NCBI GenBank assembly: GCA_900554695.1
Contig: USHV01000021.1
Span: forward strand, 1 to 51,388
Length of the DNA stretch: 51,388 nucleotides
Reading direction: 5' to 3'
Source of the DNA: an uncultured Prevotella sp.
GTDB taxonomy: Bacteria > Bacteroidota > Bacteroidia > Bacteroidales > Bacteroidaceae
Below, piece after piece: positions 36,685 through 43,707 of this stretch. The position numbers and the translations under genes are program-made. Position 1 is the first letter of the stretch. Every line of letters starts with the position of its first letter. The notes beneath the pieces were generated by a model. That model had not been told where the DNA came from. It did no database searches and saw nothing but the letters and a program-made list of their open reading frames with translations.

Positions 36685-37671
36685 TTGACAATCATGAAAA
36701 GAATACATATGAATAAGGTTATGAAAGGTCTGGCCGCAGCCGTACTTCTCTTTGGTGCCGCATCGTGCAGCGATGACCTTGATTATGAGTTGTTCACCAA
36801 ATATACTTACCTGATGAACAACGGATGGCAGGAAAATATTGAGATGGAGATAAATGATGACAACACTGTTGATCTTCCTGTTTATTTTGGTGTGAACGGA
36901 ACGACCGGCAATAAAAAGGATATCACCATTTCTCTTGCTGTGGACGAAGATACTCTGGCAGATTATAACTTTGACAAGAACAAATATGATGAGGAATCAT
37001 ATTATCTGCTGCTTCCGGAGGATTGCTATACGTTTGACAAGTCTTCATACGTTATTCCTGCTGGACAGTTGAATGCTGGTGGTATCTGTAAGATTGATCT
37101 GAACAAACTGCGTGAGCACAATATCTATGCAGAGTATGTACTTCCGATAAAGATCGCATCTTCTGACGGAGAGCCGATAGGACCGTCTAAGTACACTAAG
37201 GCTCTTTATTTCCTCAATCTGAAGAATGAATATTCTGGTGTTTATTCAGGTAATGGAAATATGCAGCAGATAGGTACATCGTACACAACACAGGCTACAG
37301 GAAAGCAGCTTTATGCAATCTCTAAGAATGAATGCTATCTGTATGCCGGAAATGTGGACCGTACGACAAAAGGACGTAGCAACTTTATTCTCAATCTGCA
37401 TTTCAATGAAGACGGAACTATAAAGATGACCGCTTTGAACAATGCAATCGAGTTGAATGAAATAGCAGGAACATACAGTTTCAAGTTCTATGAGAACACG
37501 TCTGATTCGCGTAAACTCATAATGATGACTACTTTATATCTGAAATATGAATATAAGGACATCACAATTGAAGACCGCGATGTACGCTACAGCTATGAGG
37601 CAACTCTGACAAAGAGCGAAGACGTATTCAAGGTTGATTATCCGGACGCTGATATCGAAGTGGAAGATTAA
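36685..37671 (+). CDS. DUF1735-type SusE-like surface lipoprotein
   Basis: 328 residues from 36685; the ATG at 36694 (MKRIHMNKVMKGLAAAVLLF) gives a cleaner lipoprotein signal with the cysteine in GAASCSDD. Residues about 45-170 match the DUF1735 Ig-like fold (DLPVYFGVNGTTGNKKDITISLAVDED-like region, PAGQLNAGGICKIDL, YVLPIKIASSDG). The C-terminal half (about 185-328) is a beta-rich domain of the type found behind DUF1735 in N-glycan and mannan loci. It probably binds glycan at the cell surface next to SusCD. Last gene of the operon; a strong terminator follows 27 bp behind the stop. Confidence 0.82.
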   Translation: MTIMKRIHMNKVMKGLAAAVLLFGAASCSDDLDYELFTKYTYLMNNGWQENIEMEINDDNTVDLPVYFGVNGTTGNKKDITISLAVDEDTLADYNFDKNKYDEESYYLLLPEDCYTFDKSSYVIPAGQLNAGGICKIDLNKLREHNIYAEYVLPIKIASSDGEPIGPSKYTKALYFLNLKNEYSGVYSGNGNMQQIGTSYTTQATGKQLYAISKNECYLYAGNVDRTTKGRSNFILNLHFNEDGTIKMTALNNAIELNEIAGTYSFKFYENTSDSRKLIMMTTLYLKYEYKDITIEDRDVRYSYEATLTKSEDVFKVDYPDADIEVED

Positions 37672-37698
37672 TGTTTATAATTTTATAAGTTATGTGTA

Positions 37699-37730
37699 AG
37701 AGCCGCTGTCGTGAGACACCGGCTCTTTTT
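37699..37730 (+). terminator. Terminator of the TIG/NHL-SusCD-DUF1735 operon
   Basis: AGAGCCG/CGGCTCT (37699-37705 and 37720-37726) with an inner TGTC-GTGA-GACA hairpin, followed by TTTTT. Confidence 0.88.
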
Positions 37731-37777
37731 GTTCTGGAATTGTATGATATGAATTTCTGATTAAAATATGCCTTTTG

Positions 37778-37809
37778 TTGGGCTGTACCGGATTTTTGCA
37801 TTACCTTTG
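37778..37809 (+). promoter_or_regulatory. Promoter of the GH92-EEP operon
   Basis: TTG (37778-37780), a 21-bp spacer and TACCTTTG (37802-37809) match the phylum consensus. The box lies between the operon terminator and the GH92 start at 37920, leaving a leader of about 100 bases. Confidence 0.72.
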
Positions 37810-37919
37810 CCTGTGTGAACCGAAATATTGTCGTCGGCCCTGTATTATGTGAGCCGACAACCGGAATAGCCTTTTCTGATTTCTGACAACTAAACAAACA
37901 ATATAAAACTGGAAAACAA

Positions 37920-40193
37920 ATGAGGAGATTTTTTTTATTCACAGCTCTGTGTATTTGTACGATGTTGCAGACAAAAGCTGCCGACGAAGTGGATTATGTA
38001 AGCACACTTGTTGGTACGGCATCCAAGTTCGAACTTTCCACCGGTAACACTTATCCGGCCATAGCCATGCCCTGGGGCATGAATTTCTGGGTGCCCCAGA
38101 CAGGAAAAATGGGCGACGGATGGACTTATGTCTATTGGGCCGATAAGATCCGTGGATTCAAACAGACTCATCAGCCCAGCCCGTGGATAAACGACTACGG
38201 TCAGTTCTCTGTGATGCCGGTTACGGGTGAGGCGGTGTTTGATGAGGAAAAACGTGCCTCATGGTTCTCACATAAGGCAGAAGTGGCACGTCCTTATTAT
38301 TATAAAGTATATCTTGCCGATCATGATGTCACAGCCGAGCTGGCACCGACAGAACGTGCAGTGGCCATGCGTTTCACCTTCCCGGAAACAGACAAGGCTT
38401 ATATCGTGCTTGATGCTTTTGACAAAGGTTCGCATGCTGAGATCATTCCGTCGAAGAATATGATTGTAGGCTACACCACGCGCAACAGTGGCGGTGTGCC
38501 GGATAACTTCAAAAACTATTTTGTACTCGTTTTTGACAAACCGTTCACTTACACCGCTGCCGTTGCAGACGGAAAAACAGACGCCTCTTCTTTAAGTTCA
38601 ACGAGTAATCATTCCGGTGCTATCGTCGGTTTCAAGACAAAGCGTGGCGAACAGGTAAATGTACGTGTCGCTTCGTCGTTCATAAGTCCGGAACAGGCCA
38701 TTCTCAATCTGAAGGAACTCGGCGATGACAATATCGACGAGGTGTCTGCCCGTGGCCGTACCCGTTGGAACGAGGTACTGGGTCGTGTCGAGGTGGCCGA
38801 CGGCAATATAGATCATCTCCGTACGTTCTATTCCTGCCTTTATCGTTCGGTTCTCTTCCCACGCAGTTTCTATGAGATAGATGCAGATGGCCGTGTGATG
38901 CACTACAGCCCTTACAACGGTAAGGTGTTGCCTGGCTACATGTTCACCGATACTGGCTTCTGGGACACCTTCCGCAGCCTGTTCCCTCTGCTCAATATGA
39001 TGTATCCGTCGATGAATGTCAAGATGCAGGAAGGCCTTGTCAATGCCTATAAGGAGAGCGGATTCCTGCCCGAATGGGCCAGCCCGGGCCATCGTGGTTG
39101 CATGGTGGGCAACAATTCGGCATCCGTTGTGGCCGACGCTTATCTGAAAGGTCTGCGCGGATATGACGCCGAGACGCTTTGGGAAGCCGTGAGGCATGGT
39201 GCCAACGCCGTCCATCCTAAGGTGTCGTCAACGGGCCGTCTTGGCTTTGAAGAATACAACGAGCTTGGTTATGTGCCGTGCGACAAGTACAGCCAGAGCG
39301 TTGCCCGCACTCTCGAGTATGCTTACGACGACTGGTGCATATATGCTTTCGGCAAGGCTTTGGGCAAACCGGACAAGGAGCTGAAGCAATATTATGAGAA
39401 CGCGATGAACTATAAGAACGTGTTCGACAACTCTTTCAACCTCATGCGCGGCAAGAAAGCCGACGGCACTTTCGAGACTCCGTTCGATCCGACGGCATGG
39501 AGCCGCACCTTCACCGAGGGCGACAGCTGGCACTGGAGCTGGTGTGTCTTCCACGACCCGCAGGGACTCATCAATCTAATGGGTGGAAAAGACGTGTTCA
39601 ACAGCATGCTCGATTCTGTATTTGTTGTCTATCCCGACGTAAGCAGCCGTGGCATAATACACGAGATGCGTGAGATGCAGGTGATGAATATGGGCCAGTA
39701 TGCCCACGGCAATCAGCCCATACAGCATATGATTTATCTTTATGCTTATTCGGGACAGCCTTGGAAAACGCAATACTGGATACGCGAGGCGATGGACAAA
39801 CTCTACAATGCCAATCCTGACGGTTATTGCGGCGATGAGGACAACGGACAGACCTCGGCGTGGTATGTGTTCTCGGCGTTGGGCTTCTATCCCGTTTGTC
39901 CTGGTTCCAACCAGTATGTGCTCGGTACGCCTTATTTCGACAAAGTGACGCTTCATCTTGAGAACGGCAATACAATGACCGTCACAGCCGATGGCAACAG
40001 CCCGTCAAACCGCTATATAAACAGCATGACTCTCAACGGCAGCCCTTACACGAAGAATTATCTTACACACGATGCTTTGATGCAGGGTGGCAATATTGTC
40101 TATACCATGTCGGCCGAACCCAACCGCAGCCGCGGCACATCGGAGGCTGACTTCCCTTATTCATTCACAAACGAAATAAACAAACTTAAATAA
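37920..40193 (+). CDS. GH92 family alpha-mannosidase (first copy)
   Basis: 757 residues with a signal peptide (1-20). The N-terminal beta-sandwich (about 24-270) starts with the family phrase VSTLVGTASKFELSTGNTYP; the (alpha/alpha)6 domain holds GYMFTDTGFWDTFRSLFPL, the probable acid in FTEGDSWHW (E533) and the base pair of aspartates in CGDEDNGQTSAWYV (D639, D641), as in calcium-dependent GH92 exo-mannosidases. The family removes terminal alpha-1,2, -1,3, -1,4 or -1,6 mannose; linkage cannot be told from sequence. It has its own promoter, and the endonuclease/exonuclease/phosphatase-family gene follows after 21 bp. Confidence 0.94.
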   Translation: MRRFFLFTALCICTMLQTKAADEVDYVSTLVGTASKFELSTGNTYPAIAMPWGMNFWVPQTGKMGDGWTYVYWADKIRGFKQTHQPSPWINDYGQFSVMPVTGEAVFDEEKRASWFSHKAEVARPYYYKVYLADHDVTAELAPTERAVAMRFTFPETDKAYIVLDAFDKGSHAEIIPSKNMIVGYTTRNSGGVPDNFKNYFVLVFDKPFTYTAAVADGKTDASSLSSTSNHSGAIVGFKTKRGEQVNVRVASSFISPEQAILNLKELGDDNIDEVSARGRTRWNEVLGRVEVADGNIDHLRTFYSCLYRSVLFPRSFYEIDADGRVMHYSPYNGKVLPGYMFTDTGFWDTFRSLFPLLNMMYPSMNVKMQEGLVNAYKESGFLPEWASPGHRGCMVGNNSASVVADAYLKGLRGYDAETLWEAVRHGANAVHPKVSSTGRLGFEEYNELGYVPCDKYSQSVARTLEYAYDDWCIYAFGKALGKPDKELKQYYENAMNYKNVFDNSFNLMRGKKADGTFETPFDPTAWSRTFTEGDSWHWSWCVFHDPQGLINLMGGKDVFNSMLDSVFVVYPDVSSRGIIHEMREMQVMNMGQYAHGNQPIQHMIYLYAYSGQPWKTQYWIREAMDKLYNANPDGYCGDEDNGQTSAWYVFSALGFYPVCPGSNQYVLGTPYFDKVTLHLENGNTMTVTADGNSPSNRYINSMTLNGSPYTKNYLTHDALMQGGNIVYTMSAEPNRSRGTSEADFPYSFTNEINKLK

Positions 40194-40214
40194 CAAACAA
40201 AATATCCAGACATT

Positions 40215-41138
40215 ATGAAACGTTGTTCTTTTCTATTCGTATTGCTGGCTGTAGCCTCTTTTGCATGCGCCCAGTCGCTCTTTGTTGGTACTTACAATAT
40301 CCGCAATCATAACAGTGGCGATGATGCTGCCGGCAATGTATGGTCAACACGTTGCAAGGTAATATGCGACCAGGTGAATTTCGAGGATCCAGACATCTTC
40401 GGTACTCAGGAGGTGCTTCATGAGCAGTTGGGCGATCTCACCGATGCACTCGACGGTTACAAATACATCGGTGTCGGCCGTGATGACGGTAAGAAAGCCG
40501 GTGAGTATTCTGCCATTTTCTACAAGAAAGACCGTATCAAACTTCTCCGTAAGGGCAATTTCTGGCTTAACGAAACTCCAGATACTCCAAAGCTCGGATG
40601 GGATGCAGCCTGCATTCGCATCTGCACATGGGGTGAGTTCCAGCAGAAAGACACCAAGTTCAAGTTCTATTATTTCAACCTTCACATGGACCATGTAGGT
40701 GTAGTGGCCCGTCGTGAGGGAGCGAAGCTCGTTGTGAAGAAGATAAAGGAGATAGCAAAGGGTGCTCCGGTCATTCTTACCGGCGATTTCAATGTCGATC
40801 AGAACGATGAGATATATGAGATATTCACCAAGTCAGGCATTCTCAAAGACTCTTATGAGTGCTGCCGTCTGCGTTTCGCTGAGAACGGAACGTTCAATTC
40901 GTTTGATTCAAATCTGAAGACAGACAGCCGCATCGACCATGTGTTTGTTTCTCCGGCGTTCGATGTCGACCGCTATGGCGTACTTACAAATGCCTATTGG
41001 ACGCCTGTTGCAGGTTCGGGAGACAATTCGCTCAAAGGCAAGGATGCTCCTGCTGAAATAAGTTTCGGCAAATATGACCGTCGCACTCCGTCCGACCATT
41101 ATCCTGTTTTTGTCAAGATGCGTTACAAAGGCAAATAA
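40215..41138 (+). CDS. Endonuclease/exonuclease/phosphatase-family secreted hydrolase
   Basis: 307 residues with a signal peptide (1-19). All motifs of the EEP fold are present: N28 (TYNIRN), E66 (GTQEV), H157 (FNLHMDH), D191 and N193 (LTGDFNVD), D241 and H242 (SRIDHVF), D294 and H295 (SDHYPVF). The family cuts phosphodiesters in DNA, RNA, inositol phosphates or lipids. Export and the operon with GH92 argue against DNA repair; removal of phosphate or phosphodiester from a glycan or lipid anchor is an attractive inference. Similar genes occur beside GH92 genes in mannan and N-glycan loci of Bacteroides. Confidence 0.88.
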   Translation: MKRCSFLFVLLAVASFACAQSLFVGTYNIRNHNSGDDAAGNVWSTRCKVICDQVNFEDPDIFGTQEVLHEQLGDLTDALDGYKYIGVGRDDGKKAGEYSAIFYKKDRIKLLRKGNFWLNETPDTPKLGWDAACIRICTWGEFQQKDTKFKFYYFNLHMDHVGVVARREGAKLVVKKIKEIAKGAPVILTGDFNVDQNDEIYEIFTKSGILKDSYECCRLRFAENGTFNSFDSNLKTDSRIDHVFVSPAFDVDRYGVLTNAYWTPVAGSGDNSLKGKDAPAEISFGKYDRRTPSDHYPVFVKMRYKGK

Positions 41139-41161
41139 GCTGATTATAACATACTGATTAT

Positions 41162-41211
41162 TCCCGGATGCGGTGACGACATGCGTTATAGTCGTCCCTG
41201 TCCGGGATTTT
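41162..41211 (+). terminator. Terminator after the EEP-family gene
   Basis: Outer stem TCCCGGA/TCCGGGA (41162-41168 and 41201-41207), inner stem GACGAC/GTCGTC, followed by TTTTCTG. Confidence 0.75.
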
Positions 41212-41314
41212 CTGTTCAGTAGAAATCCGGTGGTGATTTGTCGCAATAAGAAACAGCGGCTTCAGTCACGTATCGGTGTTGTTGCTTTCAGCAGAAAGAG
41301 AAGCCATATGGGCC

Positions 41315-41808
41315 GTTTACAGATTTTCAGTAACCTGCGGTTTTCACGTCCGAGTTTTCTGTTCTACCCCAAAAAATAAATGAGAATTTGCGCGCGGACT
41401 TTCCTTCGGACACAAATACGCGAAAAATAAGAGTTTCTCTCAAAACTCTGTATATCAATAGTTTACATCCGGAAGCGATTTTTTCGTCATACGAAATGTA
41501 CCGTTTCGGCACGTGATATGGACCGTATCAGGGGCTGAAACACGCAATATCACACCCTAAAACAGACGAAACCGGAGGTTGATATGGGCATTATCGGAAC
41601 GCAAGACGGATTATCCGCTATTCTCAAACAGGATATACTACAAGGCAGTTCGGACTGAAATAGGCTTTATAACATGATATTTAACATTTCTTTACATCTC
41701 TTTTGCAATTTTATTTTGTCAAAAAAAAGTCAAGAAAAACTGTAAGCACGTCGCCGGAGTTTTCTTTGAAAACACCGATATGAGGCATTGGCAAAAGCAC
41801 GGGAAGTA
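41315..41808 (+). repeat. Composite intergenic element, copy D
   Basis: About 494 bp in the same order and orientation as copy A: lead-in TTTACAGATT, cap (41345-41440, with CCGAGTTTTCTGTTCTACCC, CGGACTTTCCTTCGGACAC and AAATACGCGAAAAATAAGAG), array (41486-41616, units such as TGATATGGGCATTATCGG, plus one more at 41653-41675), and tail (41679-41745, with TTTAACATTTCTTTACATC and GTCAAGAAAAAC). Similarity to copy A continues to GGCAAAAGCACGGGAAG at about 41790-41806. It lies behind the GH92-EEP operon. Confidence 0.78.
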
Positions 41809-42121
41809 TATGTCCTTCTTGCGGTGAGGATTTACTTGTTGTGGCAACGTGGATTTCTTGTTACGTGAACAGATACACTTCACCGTATATTATACATCGT
41901 GTTGTCCGGAATTTATCTTTCATACCGCGACACTTCATGCATAAAACCTGTCCCCACAGAATTTCTACAGGGGCGATTTTCCGTTTTTATATTATTTTGT
42001 TAGAGATGTGGCTTTTTACTGATAGTTGCAGACTTGCTGCTTATAATGTTTTTAACTTTGATTCTTTGTTGTTTGTCATGGTTTGAGTCTGTTGTTATCC
42101 TGCCATTTATTCTGTATTAAT
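41809..42121. other. A/T-rich gap without a recognised gene
   Basis: About 310 bases between copy D and the FecR remnant. On the minus strand this is where the rest of the anti-sigma gene (membrane helix, FecR domain) should be, but no frame there gives a recognisable continuation. Confidence 0.5.
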
Positions 42122-42340
42122 TTATCTTTGTTTCATTTTTTCTTTCAATTCCTCCCAGGCTCTTTCTGTCTTTATGTCCGGTATGTGTGATTTAGCCCAG
42201 TCGTTTTCCCACTAATCGAAAATTATCTTGTTCTGTGCCGATTCCTTTATGAAATCAAGCACTCTCTGCTCCTCTTCGTCCGTTGCTTTGCCTTCGAAGT
42301 AAAGCAGTGCCAGTTTTTTTATCAAATTGTCGTTCTGCAT
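42122..42340 (-). pseudogene. Truncated FecR-type anti-sigma gene with internal amber codon
   Basis: From the ATG at 42340 the minus strand reads MQNDNLIKKLALLYFEGKAT, then a Glu-rich helix, then NKIIFD. A TAG follows at 42214-42212, then in the same frame WENDWAKSHIPDIKTERAWE and a lysine-rich end before TAA at 42124-42122. This is the cytoplasmic sigma-binding N-terminus of a FecR-family anti-sigma factor: the helix pattern and the D/W-E-x-W phrase fit. The amber replaces what is usually a polar or charged residue. The membrane helix, FecR domain and C-terminal domain are absent. The remnant lies 126 bp behind an intact ECF sigma gene in the same direction, as expected for a former sigma/anti-sigma pair. 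The stop codon is read directly from the sequence; a sequencing error at one base would remove it, but not the truncation. Confidence 0.75.
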
Positions 42341-42466
42341 CTTATATTTTATAATCTATAACAACAGAACACGCTAATTCTTGCTTTTCATGGATAGATT
42401 TTTGTTGTTTTTATTTATGTTTAACATTATCGGACAACAAACCGCATTTTTTTCTATATTATCATC

Positions 42467-43027
42467 TTATGAGATATCCAACTGCTGTTTTATTGTTGTC
42501 ATCGCAAGCTTCAGGTGTTTGTTCACGTTGTATAATGACATGCCGGTCTGTTCGGATATTTCTTTTTGTTTCAGATTTTGTTCTCTTGACATGATAAATA
42601 TTTTCTTTGTCGTTTCCGGCATGCTGTTTATGGCTGTTTCAATATTGTGTTCCAATTCTTCTATTATCATGTCCGAACTCTTTTCATATTCGAAGTCCTC
42701 GTTGTACAGTTTTTCTCCCGGGCATTTCTGCAGAATGTCTGATATGTGTTTCTTTATTATGAGTTCGTGTTTCATGTAGTTCAGACACAGATTCCTCACC
42801 ATAGTGAACAACATTGATTTCAGTGATATGTCTTTCAGCTCACCGTGTTTTTCATACAATCGTATGAAACATTCCTGCACGAGGTCCTTGGCTGCGTCGT
42901 CGTTCTTTACGAATTTTATTGCATATCCGTAAAGTCGCGGATAGAACGTCGTGAATAGAAATCTCATTGCTTGTTCGTCTCCACGGTTGATTAGGTCTAT
43001 CACCGTTTGGTTTTCTGCGAATGTCAT
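42467..43027 (-). CDS. ECF sigma-70 factor (Bacteroidetes expansion family), without intact anti-sigma
   Basis: 186 residues. Region 2 is about 20-90 (FTTFYPRLYGYAIKFVKNDD, AKDLVQECFIRLYEKHGEL, MVRNLCLNYMKHE). Region 4 is about 130-182 (INSMPETTKKIFIMSREQNL, KEISEQTGMSLYNVNKHLKL). This is the type that pairs with FecR/FoxR anti-sigma factors to switch on SusCD loci when the glycan is sensed. All sigma motifs look intact. The gene is clearly A/T-richer than its neighbours. It runs against the flanking operons, and the anti-sigma gene behind it is broken, so control of this factor is either lost or provided from elsewhere. It is preceded by a long structured leader (43157-43418). Confidence 0.9.
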   Translation of the reverse strand: MTFAENQTVIDLINRGDEQAMRFLFTTFYPRLYGYAIKFVKNDDAAKDLVQECFIRLYEKHGELKDISLKSMLFTMVRNLCLNYMKHELIIKKHISDILQKCPGEKLYNEDFEYEKSSDMIIEELEHNIETAINSMPETTKKIFIMSREQNLKQKEISEQTGMSLYNVNKHLKLAMTTIKQQLDIS

Positions 43028-43156
43028 GTTTAAAGTAGTTTTGTCGTAGTTATGGTAGTTGTTCGGTTCTCGCCTTCTAGGGCGGTATGGGTTAATTTCT
43101 CTTCTCTTTTTCCGGGTGAATTGTCTAAAAAAAAGACGTGGGGAAATCTACTCTCC

Positions 43157-43418
43157 GCTTATCCTGCGCACAGGCCTTCGCAATGCCTTCATCAGGGATA
43201 AGCAACGCAGTTAGCCCACGCCGTGATATATTCTACTCTAGCATGGCACGGGCCGTGGCCCGTGTCCATTGAGTGAAAATACACCCGTCGTGAACGTTCC
43301 GTTGCCGCATCTTCCTGATAATCGTCCAAGTTTGCGAAGTTTGTACGCAGAAGATGACGTTCGTAAACGTCCTTTTTTTCTGACAAAATCAACCCACCAG
43401 CCCATAACGGGCTAACTG
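43157..43418 (-). ncRNA. Candidate structured RNA or leader upstream of the ECF sigma gene
   Basis: Several perfect pairings crowd here. GCTTATCC (43157-43164) pairs with GGATAAGC (43196-43203). CACGGGCC/GGCCCGTG (43247-43254 with 43257-43264) extends with three more pairs outside. GACGT/ACGTC (43356-43360 with 43367-43371). A long-range 10-bp pair joins CAGTTAGCCC (43208-43217) and GGGCTAACTG (43409-43418). The segment GGGCT at 43409-43413 can alternatively pair with AGCCC at 43399-43403, so two helices exclude each other. A good minus-strand promoter (43428-43457) starts transcription just before the element. On the minus strand a 66-codon open frame runs through the hairpins, but it matches no protein I know. 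Known RNAs (RNase P, tmRNA, SRP) do not fit. Confidence 0.55.
43356..43378 (+). terminator. Small hairpin with T-run
   Basis: GACGT-TCGTAA-ACGTC followed by CTTTTTTT on the plus strand. It may end a plus-strand transcript that runs over the structured region; the 5-bp stem is short for that. Confidence 0.35.
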
Positions 43419-43427
43419 AATCGGAAA

Positions 43428-43457
43428 CAAAGGTAAAAAAAACAAATGTAAAAACAA
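43428..43457 (-). promoter_or_regulatory. Promoter reading into the structured leader and the ECF sigma gene
   Basis: On the minus strand TTG (43457-43455), a 19-bp spacer and TACCTTTG (43435-43428) match the consensus perfectly. Predicted start is near 43420, which gives a leader of about 390 bases before the sigma start codon at 43027. Confidence 0.68.
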
Positions 43458-43636
43458 AAAATGAGAGTTATTATTTGCCGTAATTTTATGATATGTTTTC
43501 ATTAAGACCATATTTCGGGGAAATTGTAACATAAATGAGAACTTTTTGTATTCATATTTTTAATATATGTGATATTTTTGTCCATATATCTCGTTTTTTT
43601 GACATGTCTTTGCATTAAAACTTTTTATGCAGCTTT

Positions 43637-43651
43637 TTTTTAGTATATTTG
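43637..43651 (+). promoter_or_regulatory. Promoter -7 box of the GH92-GH78 operon
   Basis: TATATTTG at 43644-43651, followed by C, matches TAnnTTTG; the -33 region is only T-rich. The same longer string, TTTTTTTA-G/C-TATATTTGC, precedes the ECF sigma gene at 49339-49354. The box lies behind the ATG at 43627, which supports 43708 as the true start of GH92. Confidence 0.55.
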
Positions 43652-43707
43652 CATGTCGCCGCGCCATTCAGGAAGGCGTCGTATTACTATTTAGCCATTA
43701 CCATATT

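Noticed and set aside
41841..42086. 81-codon open frame on the plus strand
   Set aside because: No homology, no start signal, in an A/T-rich gap.
42212..42214. Amber codon as programmed recoding (pyrrolysine or readthrough)
   Set aside because: No recoding signal is seen, and the gene is truncated anyway; decay is the simpler reading.
43192..43392. Small gene of 66 codons on the minus strand
   Set aside because: The frame runs through perfect hairpins and its peptide is rich in Arg, His, Tyr and Cys without any known motif; the pairing explains the conservation better.
43208..43418. Integron attC site
   Set aside because: The GTTAGCC/GGCTAAC words point the wrong way round for attC core sites, and there is no integrase or cassette.
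43627..43707. Upstream ATG of the second GH92 gene as true start
   Set aside because: It lies before the promoter box and would place 27 residues with cysteines and charges before the signal peptide.
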